From contig JBDKGV010000129.1 in NCBI GenBank assembly GCA_039798005.1, positions 1 to 9,582 of the forward strand: DNA of 9,582 bases. Reading direction: 5' to 3'. The translations under genes and the position numbers were made by a program. Source of the stretch: JBDKGV01 sp039798005 (lineage in GTDB: Bacteria; Fibrobacterota; Fibrobacteria; UBA5070). Shown here one piece after another: positions 1-6,759 of the stretch (position 1 is the stretch's first letter; each line of letters begins with the position of its first letter). The notes beneath the pieces were generated by a model. It saw nothing but the letters and a program-made list of their open reading frames with translations, was not told the DNA's origin and made no database searches.

Positions 1-6
1 GGATCG

Positions 7-40
7 CACGAGGAGCCTTGAGTCTGGTTGATGAGCTTGC
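7..40 (-). repeat. 34-nt repeat at window edge, partial copy of the 227-aa gene
   Basis: Positions 7-40 equal 1275-1308 except for one base. Read on the minus strand in the matching frame they give KLINQTQGSS, with ACT replacing ACC for Thr, a silent change. The match stops exactly where the 41-70 hairpin starts. No start codon or ribosome site precedes it, so it is not a gene on this evidence; it may be a remnant of a paralogue, a short dispersed repeat or an assembly edge effect. Confidence 0.8.
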
Positions 41-70
41 AGACCGCTCCGGATGGTCCCGGAGCGGTCT
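41..70 (-). terminator. Hairpin terminator after the 230-aa gene
   Basis: Arms 41-52 (AGACCGCTCCGG) and 59-70 form a perfect 12-bp stem with a 6-nt loop, starting 7 nt after the TAG at 77-79. On the minus strand the following bases are GCAAGC rather than a T-run; on the plus strand TTGG follows. Position and stem strength still favour transcription termination, perhaps for both directions. Confidence 0.6.
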
Positions 71-76
71 TTGGCG

Positions 77-769
77 CTATTTGCCGTACTTCCTGATCAC
101 CGCCGCGTACTCGTCGGCCATGTCCCCCGCGACCTTGATCCAGTCGTTTTCGGAGGAAAGCAGCCGGATGAGGAAGCCGCTGCTGCGTTCCTCGCTCAAG
201 ACCTTTCCGTACACGGGCTTCGGCTCGCGCGTCGCCAATCCGACCACGGCGAAATGCACCTCCACATACGGATCGTTGTTCGGGCTGAGGCTTGGCTTGG
301 CGAGCAGGCCGTCGCGGTTGTGGGGATAGCCCGCCCGGAACTTGATGCTTCCGATGGAAAACCGCAGCATGGAGGACGTGTCGGAGGTCTTGGGAAATTT
401 GGCGGAGTACACTTGCGCGACGTCGAAAGGGTTCGAGAAGGTCGGCTCGTCCAGGAAGGTCTCCGTGTAGTGCCGGTCCTTGGGGCCTTCGTCCTCGGAG
501 CAGTACTCCTTGGCCGGAACGATCCGGAGGTCGCTTGCGACCGCGGAAAGCCTGGAGGTGAGGATGCTGTCCACGGTCCGGCGAAAGCGCGGCAAGGCCT
601 CGTCCACGTTTCCGAAGGCGGATTCGAAATGCTCTTGGGTCACCTCGCCCTTCAGGACGATCTCACTCGGGCAAGGCAGATGGACGATCCTCCGGTAGCC
701 GGAAAGATCGGCGTTCTTGGCCATGCAAAGGCTCGAGATCAACAGGGTCCACATCGTCAGCGACTTCAC
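77..769 (-). CDS. Uncharacterised exported protein, 230 aa
   Basis: I do not recognise a family. It starts at GTG 769 with a good ribosome site. The N-terminus MKSLTMWTLLISSLCMAKNA looks like a short signal peptide, with likely cleavage after CMA or KNA. The Cys at 15 lacks a proper lipobox (SLC), so a lipoprotein is unlikely. The mature part has two Cys (33 and 90) that could form a disulfide if exported. A helix-rich stretch lies at about 45-80 (FESAFGNVDEALPRFRRTVDSIL and onward). Polar, strand-like segments follow, including FSIGSIKFRAGY (137-148) and PYVEVHFAVVGLATREPKPVYGKVL (167-191). The C-terminus, DWIKVAGDMADEYAAVIRKYGK (209-230), is helical. There are no membrane segments or repeats. 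The unbroken frame, plausible signal, ribosome site and following hairpin support a real gene; function is unknown. Confidence 0.75.
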   Translation of the reverse strand: MKSLTMWTLLISSLCMAKNADLSGYRRIVHLPCPSEIVLKGEVTQEHFESAFGNVDEALPRFRRTVDSILTSRLSAVASDLRIVPAKEYCSEDEGPKDRHYTETFLDEPTFSNPFDVAQVYSAKFPKTSDTSSMLRFSIGSIKFRAGYPHNRDGLLAKPSLSPNNDPYVEVHFAVVGLATREPKPVYGKVLSEERSSGFLIRLLSSENDWIKVAGDMADEYAAVIRKYGK

Positions 770-776
770 GTTCGTG

Positions 777-783
777 CTCCTCT
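777..783 (-). promoter_or_regulatory. Shine-Dalgarno that decides a GTG start for the 230-aa gene
   Basis: The minus strand reads AGAGGAG seven nucleotides before GTG 769. The next in-frame ATG (codon 6) lacks such a site and would cut into the signal peptide, so GTG is preferred. Confidence 0.65.
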
Positions 784-796
784 TTCCGGGGAATTG

Positions 797-827
797 GGCG
801 GATAATGCCCGGTGCGGGGAAATCTAA
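797..827 (-). promoter_or_regulatory. Weak candidate promoter of the 230-aa exported-protein gene
   Basis: In the only AT-richer pocket upstream of the gene, the minus strand has CATTAT (4 of 6 to the -10 consensus) preceded at about 17 nt by TGGTTA (3 of 6 to -35). This is weak support in an organism whose promoter consensus is unknown. Confidence 0.2.
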
Positions 828-856
828 CCACCGGTTCGACTTCGAGGACGCTCTGT

Positions 857-870
857 GCCAGGGATGCCGC
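857..870. repeat. 14-nt direct repeat, copy 2
   Basis: Second copy of GCCAGGGATGCCGC, identical to 940-953. Part of it also belongs to the GATGCC/GGCATC inverted repeat at 863-884. Confidence 0.5.
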
Positions 871-897
871 ATGCGCTGGGCATCTTCCACCCCTGTC

Positions 898-916
898 CTC
901 CCATCCGGGATGGGAG
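898..916. repeat. 19-nt palindrome
   Basis: CTCCCATCC and GGATGGGAG are exact reverse complements around one central G. It can fold as a 7-bp stem with a 5-nt loop. No T-run follows on the minus strand, so a simple intrinsic terminator is unlikely. Confidence 0.5.
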
Positions 917-939
917 AGGATCACAACGCGCCTGCGCGC

Positions 940-953
940 GCCAGGGATGCCGC
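940..953. repeat. 14-nt direct repeat, copy 1
   Basis: GCCAGGGATGCCGC occurs here and again at 857-870, with 83 nt between start points. Flanks differ. The two copies bracket the 898-916 palindrome. Confidence 0.5.
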
Positions 954-994
954 CCGCAAGGGCCAAGACCCCGCAGGCCCGATCGGATGCGTTC

Positions 995-1006
995 CAGCGT
1001 ACGCTG
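995..1006. repeat. 12-nt perfect palindrome
   Basis: CAGCGTACGCTG is fully self-complementary and lies 6 nt from the larger palindrome at 1013-1033. It could be part of the same dispersed element or a protein-binding site. Confidence 0.4.
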
Positions 1007-1012
1007 ATGGAG

Positions 1013-1033
1013 GGGCGGATCTCAGATCCGCCC
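1013..1033. repeat. 21-nt palindrome, REP-like
   Basis: GGGCGGATCT and AGATCCGCCC are exact reverse complements around one central C. It can form a hairpin with an 8-bp stem and 5-nt loop on either strand and has no T-run on the minus side. Such GC-rich intergenic palindromes are often members of dispersed repeat families; a terminator or operator is the alternative. Confidence 0.6.
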
Positions 1034-1082
1034 GCTCACGATTTGACGCGGGAATGTCGGGCTCAAGGAGGCTTGGCAGGCA

Positions 1083-1103
1083 GCCCGACGGCGAAGCCGG
1101 GGC
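1083..1103 (-). terminator. Possible hairpin after the 227-aa gene
   Basis: On the minus strand GCCC-CGGC-TTC-GCCG-TC-GGGC can fold into an 8-bp stem with a 3-nt loop and a 2-nt bulge, starting about 15 nt after the stop. No T-run follows, so termination here is uncertain and may be Rho-dependent. Confidence 0.35.
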
Positions 1104-1117
1104 GCCCGGACCGGGGA

Positions 1118-1801
1118 TCAGCGCGTGACGAAGGCCTCGAGCTTCTTCATGCGCACCAGCATCGCGGGAATGGCGGCGCCGCGCGACTGGGCCTCGCGGT
1201 AGAAGGCCAAGGCATCGGGCTTGCGGCCCTCGTCCTCGGCCTGCACGCCTTTGGCGAACAGCTCGATGATGGCCCACGAGGAGCCTTGGGTCTGGTTGAT
1301 GAGCTTGCGGGCGGCGTCGGGAAGGCGGATGCCCAAGGAGTCGGCCAGGGTGATGGCGGCTTGGCGGACCATGGGAAGGACCTTGTCCTCCTGGCCTTGG
1401 ACGGACCAGCGGAAGGTGTTGGTGCGGGTGCCTTTCACCACGGAAAGGATGGCGTCCACGGTGAGATGGTCGCCCGAGCGCTGCAGGCGCGGGAGCACGA
1501 AGGCGTCGACTCCCAGGCGGCGTCCGGCCGATTCCGCATCGGCCATTTCGCCGTCGCCCAGTTCGGTGCGTTCGGTGGTGCCCAAGGCCTTGCCGGCATC
1601 GGCCGGGTCGGTGACCTTGATGCTGGGCAGCATGGAGAGCTCCCAGGAGAGCATTTCGGCAAGCGCCTTGGAGAGAGCCGCTTCCTGGGCCATGGGGACG
1701 GCGCCGCGCACGATGGCGGGGGCGATGGCGATGGAGGACTTGGAGGCCGCGAAAACGGCGACGGGAAGGAGGATGGCCAGGAGGAGACGACGCATGGTCA
1801 T
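1118..1801 (-). CDS. Exported protein, possible CsgG/FlgO/TolB-N-like domain with C-terminal helical repeat
   Basis: About 227 aa, function unknown. The N-terminus MTMRRLLLAILLPVAVFAASK looks like a Sec signal peptide with cleavage near FAAS; there is no lipobox Cys. The mature part starts with strand SIAIAPAIVRG, followed by a helix (about 38-57, QEAALSKALAEMLSWELSML), then IKVTDPADAGKALG. Next come a helix with RRLGVDAFVLPRLQRSGDHLTVDAILSVV (about 94-122), a strand and a helix ending TLADSLGI (151-158). This order (conserved strand, release helix, paired strands) resembles the CsgG, FlgO, LpoB and TolB-N-like fold found in envelope proteins. Residues about 176-208 (WAIIELFAKGVQAEDEGRKPDALAFYREA) look like a TPR-type helical hairpin. 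Fold assignment is by eye only. Possible starts are ATG 1810, 1801 and 1795. I chose 1801 because GGAA lies 9 nt upstream, while 1810 leaves no room for it. The gene lies after the ftsZ terminator and is probably a separate or readthrough unit. Confidence 0.8.
   Translation of the reverse strand: MTMRRLLLAILLPVAVFAASKSSIAIAPAIVRGAVPMAQEAALSKALAEMLSWELSMLPSIKVTDPADAGKALGTTERTELGDGEMADAESAGRRLGVDAFVLPRLQRSGDHLTVDAILSVVKGTRTNTFRWSVQGQEDKVLPMVRQAAITLADSLGIRLPDAARKLINQTQGSSWAIIELFAKGVQAEDEGRKPDALAFYREAQSRGAAIPAMLVRMKKLEAFVTR
1275..1308 (-). repeat. 34-nt repeat, copy inside the 227-aa gene
   Basis: These 34 bases match positions 7-40 with one difference (G1289 versus A21 on the plus strand). Here they encode KLINQTQGSS plus the first bases of the following Trp codon, just before the helical hairpin. 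Flanking bases are unrelated to those at 1-6 and 41 onward. Confidence 0.85.
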
Positions 1802-1810
1802 AACTTGCAT

Positions 1811-1850
1811 TTCCAGGACCCGGTCCGGCCAGCGGATTTTTGTCCATGCA
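1811..1850 (-). promoter_or_regulatory. Leader of the 227-aa exported-protein gene, with a small palindrome
   Basis: About 40 nt separate the ftsZ terminator T-run from the next start. It holds an 11-nt palindrome, GGACC-C-GGTCC (1816-1826), and a weak GGAA ribosome site (1811-1814). No clear sigma-70 promoter is visible, so expression may depend on terminator readthrough or on a promoter inside the ftsZ 3' end. Confidence 0.25.
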
Positions 1851-1883
1851 CAAAAGCCCGCCCGGGAGGAGATCCGGGCGGGC
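1851..1883 (-). terminator. Rho-independent terminator of the dcw operon downstream of ftsZ
   Basis: Arms 1874-1883 and 1856-1865 form a perfect 10-bp GC stem (GCCCGCCCGG / CCGGGCGGGC) with an 8-nt loop. On the minus strand this is followed by TTTTG. It starts 56 nt after the ftsZ stop and fits an intrinsic terminator for the minus-strand genes. The T-run is short, so some readthrough into the next gene is possible. Confidence 0.85.
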
Positions 1884-1939
1884 AGGAATCCGTCAGTGAA
1901 CAGTACGCGGGGGTGCCCGGGAATCCCGGGCGGGAAGGA

Positions 1940-3268
<1,329 letters not shown>

Positions 3269-3317
3269 GAATCTCTCCTCTGTTTTGCAATCTAGTTTGA
3301 CGGACTCTGACGGATGA
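3269..3317 (-). promoter_or_regulatory. ftsA-ftsZ spacer with ftsZ ribosome site and a 10-nt-phased repeat
   Basis: This is the only gap between the dcw genes in the window. On the minus strand it ends with GAGGAG (3275-3280) six nucleotides before ATG 3268, a strong Shine-Dalgarno. At the ftsA end, the plus strand carries TGACGGA twice with start-to-start spacing of 10 nt (3298-3304 and 3308-3314). I see no convincing -35/-10 pair. The gap allows ftsZ to be translated independently of ftsA, which suits the higher FtsZ level cells need. Confidence 0.5.
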
Positions 3318-4550
3318 CTAGAAGTATTTGACGACCCATGACTTCATGCGGTCCACAAGGTCTTTGATGCGGTCTCCACCGGGGGCCGGAAGTGCCGTAC
3401 CTCCGCCATTGGCAAGGCCATACAAGGCAAGCCCGACGCCGGTGGCGTGCTTTGGCGAATTTGCGGAATCCACGAGGCCTCCGAAGCCTTGAGGGGCTCC
3501 CAGGCGCACCGGCAGCCCGATGATCTGGGCGGCAAGCTGGGCGGCACCGGGAAGGAGCGAGCCTCCACCGGTCAAGACGATGCCGGCGGAGAGGCGTTCC
3601 AAGAGTCCCAACTGGTGCAGTTCGGCTTGGACTTGGTAGAAGATCTCGGTCATGCGCGGCTCGATGATGGAGGCCAAGTCCTGGCGCGAGATCTCGCGCT
3701 GATCGAAGCCGCCGACGCCTTGCAGCACGAACACGTCCTCGGGAGGCACGAGGGCGACCATGGCGCAGCCGTGCTTCTTCTTGATGTCCTCGGCGCGGGT
3801 CTTGACGGTGCGCAGTCCGATCGCGATGTCGGAGGTCACGAGGTCGCCCGCGATGGGGATGCTCGAAGTGTGGCAGATGCTGGAGTGGTAGAACACGGCA
3901 AGGTCGGTGGTGCCGCCGCCGATGTCCACCATCGCCACGCCCAGTTCCTTCTCCTCCTCCTCCAGCACGGCCATCGCGGAGGCCAAGGGCTCCAGGACGG
4001 TGGCGGCGATGCGAAGGCCGGCGCCTTCCACGGCGCGCACCAGGCTCTGGACGTGACGCACGTCGCCCGAGACGATGTGGATCTCTCCCTCCAGGCGCAC
4101 GCCGGTCATGCCGACGGGATCGGGGATGCCCGACTGGTCGTCCACCATGTAGGAGCGCGGCACCACGTGCAGGATCTCGCGTCCTTGGGCCAGCGGGATG
4201 GCACGGGCGGCTTCCACCACGCGCTCCACGTCGTCCACGGTGATCACGCCGCCCTTGCGGGAGATGGCGATCACGCCGCGGCTGTTCTTGGACTGGATGT
4301 GCGAGCCGGCGATGCCGACGAACACGTCCTGCACATCGACGCCGCTCATCAGCTCTGCCTCCTCGACCGCCTTGCGAACCGATTCGCAGGTCTTGTCGAT
4401 GTTCAGCACGACGCCCTTGCGCAGGCCGGCCGAAGGGCTCACGCCCACGCCGATCACGTTGAGGGTTCCGTTCTCGATTTCGCCAATGATGACGCCCACC
4501 TTGGTGGTGCCGATGTCAAGACCGACAATGATCTGCGATTGTTGGGTCAT
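3318..4550 (-). CDS. ftsA: FtsA, actin-like membrane tether for FtsZ
   Basis: 410 aa, typical FtsA length. Actin-superfamily ATPase motifs are in order: phosphate-1 GLDIGTTKVGVIIG (10-23), the SHS2/1C subdomain around 85-165, phosphate-2 VDIGGGTTDLAVF (208-220), and the adenosine motif GIVLTGGGSLLPG (323-335). The last 18 residues, from DRIKDLVDRM to the terminal VKYF (393-410), form an amphipathic helix with aromatic and basic residues. This is the membrane targeting sequence that anchors FtsZ filaments at the inner face of the membrane. The ATG overlaps the ftsQ stop (ATGA), and GGAGG lies 8 nt upstream. The gene ends in TAG, 49 bp before ftsZ. FtsA in many Bacteroidota has a longer tail; this one does not. 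Confidence 0.98.
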   Translation of the reverse strand: MTQQSQIIVGLDIGTTKVGVIIGEIENGTLNVIGVGVSPSAGLRKGVVLNIDKTCESVRKAVEEAELMSGVDVQDVFVGIAGSHIQSKNSRGVIAISRKGGVITVDDVERVVEAARAIPLAQGREILHVVPRSYMVDDQSGIPDPVGMTGVRLEGEIHIVSGDVRHVQSLVRAVEGAGLRIAATVLEPLASAMAVLEEEEKELGVAMVDIGGGTTDLAVFYHSSICHTSSIPIAGDLVTSDIAIGLRTVKTRAEDIKKKHGCAMVALVPPEDVFVLQGVGGFDQREISRQDLASIIEPRMTEIFYQVQAELHQLGLLERLSAGIVLTGGGSLLPGAAQLAAQIIGLPVRLGAPQGFGGLVDSANSPKHATGVGLALYGLANGGGTALPAPGGDRIKDLVDRMKSWVVKYF

Positions 4551-5395
4551 GTCCCTGTCCTCCCCATGGGCACCAGAACCGCATACGGCGCATGCCTCAA
4601 GTCCATTGCGCTCACGCGGCCGGCTGCATCACCCATGAGGGTGTACAGCCAAGCGGCTCGGCGCAAGGCTTCGGCGGTGCTCTCCGCAGGCAGGAGCAGC
4701 TCGACGGGTATGCCGTCCACGCGAGCCGTCATTCCATCCGGCACCGGACGAAGGGAACGCAGTCCCTTCCACAGTGCCGTATCCTCGCGACGGAGCCGCT
4801 CGAGCCCCGTCATCAGCTTTGCAAGTTCCGCTCCGGCCACCGGGTTGCCTTCAAGCACCGGCAGGGCGGGAGTGGACGATACGATTCCCAGGTTCCGACC
4901 CGAAGCGCCGTAGCCACGGCCGCGCAGGTCGCGCACCTGGGGAACCTCCTCGACCAGGGTCACCTTGAGGGAGTGGGGCCAGACGCGGCGCACCTCCACC
5001 GAAACGACCCGGGGATCGGCAAGCAACCGGGCTTCGATCTCCTTGGTGGAAAGCGCGGTCAGGGGAGTTCCCGCCCAGAGCCCGGCCTTGCGGCAGATCT
5101 CCTTGGTGGTCATCAGGGACATGCCGACGCAGCGCACGGTCTGCAGGGCGATCCAGCCCTTTTGCAGGGCCTGATGGTGCAGGACGAATCCACCGGCGAC
5201 GAGGCAGGCAAGGAGAAGAAAGGAAAGGCCCCAGACGCGGGAAAAACGGGAGAGCCAGCCGCCCGTCTTGCGCAGATGGGTGCGGCGCTGGTCACGACGC
5301 TGATCGGCCTGCTTGCGGGCGTTCATCCCTTGGCGGCGCGCCACCGAAGGATCTCGCACGGCGGTGCGGTTGACCGAGGTGAGGCTTGGCTTCAT
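4547..5395 (-). CDS. ftsQ: FtsQ/DivIB, bitopic divisome protein with POTRA domain
   Basis: 282 aa. A basic cytoplasmic N-terminus of about 52 residues, rich in Arg, Lys and Gln, precedes one transmembrane helix at about 54-74 (VWGLSFLLLACLVAGGFVL). A POTRA-like domain follows at about 83-150: a first strand near VRCVG, helices MTTKEICRKAGLWAGTPL and TKEIEARLLADPRV, then VVSVEVRRVWPHSLKVTLVEE. The C-terminal beta domain runs from about 151 to 282. FtsQ links FtsA/FtsZ-level assembly to FtsB/FtsL and FtsW/FtsI in the periplasm. Sequence conservation in this family is low; domain layout and position between murC and ftsA carry the call. The ATG overlaps the murC TGA by 4 nt with a GGGAGAGG ribosome site just upstream, and the stop overlaps the ftsA ATG by 4 nt. 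The long basic tail is the only mild oddity. Confidence 0.93.
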   Translation of the reverse strand: MKPSLTSVNRTAVRDPSVARRQGMNARKQADQRRDQRRTHLRKTGGWLSRFSRVWGLSFLLLACLVAGGFVLHHQALQKGWIALQTVRCVGMSLMTTKEICRKAGLWAGTPLTALSTKEIEARLLADPRVVSVEVRRVWPHSLKVTLVEEVPQVRDLRGRGYGASGRNLGIVSSTPALPVLEGNPVAGAELAKLMTGLERLRREDTALWKGLRSLRPVPDGMTARVDGIPVELLLPAESTAEALRRAAWLYTLMGDAAGRVSAMDLRHAPYAVLVPMGRTGT

Positions 5396-6759
5396 GCCTC
5401 TCCCTTCAGGCGCGCCACGAAAGCCGTGCCCCAGGTGCCGATGCTGCCGGCACCGGCGAAGAGCACGATGGCGTTGGCAGGAAGGTTGGCGACCATGCGG
5501 TCCAGCACGTCGGCATCATTCTCGGCCAGTTCGACCTTGGCGCCCTCGGGGAGATGGGTCAGGATGATCGAGGCCGGTGCGCCCATCTCGGGGGTTTCCC
5601 GGGCCGGATAGACCGGGGAGACGACGGCGCGGTCGGCACCGGCAAGGGCGGTGGCGAAGGCCGCGGCGAAGTCGCGGGTACGGGAATAGAGGTGGGGCTG
5701 GAAGGCCACCACCACGGGGCGTCCCTTGGCCAGCTCGCGCAAGGCCTGCAGGGTGGCGGCAAGCTCGGTGGGGTGATGGGCGTAGTCGTCGTAAACGGTG
5801 ACGCCGGCGATCTCGCCCAGGCACTGGAGGCGACGTTGCACGCCTTGGAAGTGCCGCAGCGAAAGGGAGGCGACCATCGGGTCCACGCCTTCGCGGTGTG
5901 ACAGGGCGATGGCGCCCAAGGCGTTCAAACGATTGTGACGGCCGGCCAGCGAGAGCGTGAAGTTGCACAGGAACTCACCGTCGAAGCGAACATCGACCGA
6001 GCCGTTCTCAAGCTCGGTGGCGCGGTAACGGCAGCCTTCCGAGAATCCGTAGGTGAAGACCTCGCGGGCGCAGCCGCGAGACACGGCAAGGGCTCCGGCG
6101 TCGTCGCCGCACACCACGGCGTACCCGTGGAACGGAAGCTTCGCGAGGAACTGGCGGAAGGTGTCGCGGATGTCCTCCTCGTCCTTGTAGCAGTCCAGAT
6201 GGTCGGCTTCCACATTGGTCACCAGGGCGGCGTCCGGGAAGAAGGCCAAGAAGGAGCGGTCGAACTCGTCGGACTCGATGACCAAGGAACCTTGGGCATC
6301 CCAGTCGGGCGAATCCTCCAGCGCAGCGGGCACGCCACCGGGCAGGACCGACGGGGCCAGCCCCGCGGCCCGCAGGATGCGGCCCAGCATCAGGGTGGTG
6401 GTGGTCTTGCCATGGGTGCCGCAGACGCACAGGGCGTGGCCCGATCGGGTGACTTCACCCAGCGCCTCGGCGCGACGGACCACCAGGATGCCTTGGCGAA
6501 GAGCTTCGGCGATTTCCGGATTCTCGGAATTCACGGCGCTGGAGCGGATCACCAATTGCGCCTGGCCCACATGGGAGGCGTCGTGGCCTTGCTGCACTTC
6601 CACGCCCATGGAGCGCAGCCAGTCGAGATTGCTCGAGGCGGAGCGGTCGCTGCCGGTGACGGCGAACCCGCGCGCAGCGAACCAAGCGGCAAGGGGGGCC
6701 ATGCCGGCGCCGCCGACTCCCACGAAATGCAGTCTCTGGAACCTGTGACGAGGAATCAT
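5392..6759 (-). CDS. murC: MurC, UDP-N-acetylmuramate:L-alanine ligase
   Basis: 455 aa, a complete three-domain Mur ligase that attaches L-Ala to UDP-MurNAc in the cytoplasm with ATP. The N-terminal domain has the MurC signature GVGGAGM (14-20). The ATP P-loop is GTHGKTTT (114-121). ESDEFDRSF (162-170) and NVEADHLD (182-189) supply metal and substrate contacts, followed by GRHNRLNA (273-280), the GxHNxxNA motif. FQGVQRRLQ (304-312), DDYAHHPTE (324-332) and FQPHLYSRT (353-361) mark the C-terminal domain. All catalytic motifs look intact. ESDEFDRSF resembles Bacteroidota-type MurC rather than the proteobacterial form. ATG 6759 overlaps the murG stop (ATGA) and has GGGAG 7 nt upstream; the stop overlaps the ftsQ ATG. 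No murB or ddl lies between murC and ftsQ, unlike in E. coli. Confidence 0.98.
   Translation of the reverse strand: MIPRHRFQRLHFVGVGGAGMAPLAAWFAARGFAVTGSDRSASSNLDWLRSMGVEVQQGHDASHVGQAQLVIRSSAVNSENPEIAEALRQGILVVRRAEALGEVTRSGHALCVCGTHGKTTTTLMLGRILRAAGLAPSVLPGGVPAALEDSPDWDAQGSLVIESDEFDRSFLAFFPDAALVTNVEADHLDCYKDEEDIRDTFRQFLAKLPFHGYAVVCGDDAGALAVSRGCAREVFTYGFSEGCRYRATELENGSVDVRFDGEFLCNFTLSLAGRHNRLNALGAIALSHREGVDPMVASLSLRHFQGVQRRLQCLGEIAGVTVYDDYAHHPTELAATLQALRELAKGRPVVVAFQPHLYSRTRDFAAAFATALAGADRAVVSPVYPARETPEMGAPASIILTHLPEGAKVELAENDADVLDRMVANLPANAIVLFAGAGSIGTWGTAFVARLKGEA

Larger units (their letters stand above)
770..1117. other. Gene-free 348-bp spacer with several palindromes
   Basis: I see no supported gene in this stretch. 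Open frames on both strands lack ribosome sites and look like low-complexity GC-rich shadows. It contains a 21-nt palindrome (1013-1033), a 12-nt perfect palindrome (995-1006), a 19-nt palindrome (898-916), a GATGCC/GGCATC inverted repeat (863-884) and two copies of GCCAGGGATGCCGC (857-870, 940-953). The AT-richer pocket at about 797-832 may carry the promoter of the 230-aa gene. Confidence 0.7.

Noticed and set aside
7..40. KLINQTQGSS stretch as the visible part of a functional downstream paralogue
   Set aside because: The frame has no start codon or ribosome site in view, and similarity ends on both sides within 34 nt, so only a repeat is supported.
857..953. Direct repeats as a CRISPR array
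   Set aside because: Only two 14-nt copies, too short and with the wrong spacing, and no cas gene in the window.
663..966. Small minus-strand open frames upstream of and overlapping the 230-aa gene
   Set aside because: They overlap the better supported start region, lack ribosome sites and have no protein-like pattern.
805..1128. Possible 107-aa plus-strand gene in the spacer
   Set aside because: No Shine-Dalgarno before the ATG, shadow-like composition, runs through the palindromes and into the end of the 227-aa gene.
1916..1930. CCCGGG-AAT-CCCGGG just after ftsZ as a terminator
   Set aside because: The stem is short with a 3-nt loop and no T-run; the hairpin at 1851-1883 with TTTT is the better candidate.
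5392..5395. Absence of murB and ddl between murC and ftsQ as a deletion
   Set aside because: MurC and ftsQ are joined by a clean ATGA overlap with a ribosome site, and this gene order is normal in FCB-type clusters.
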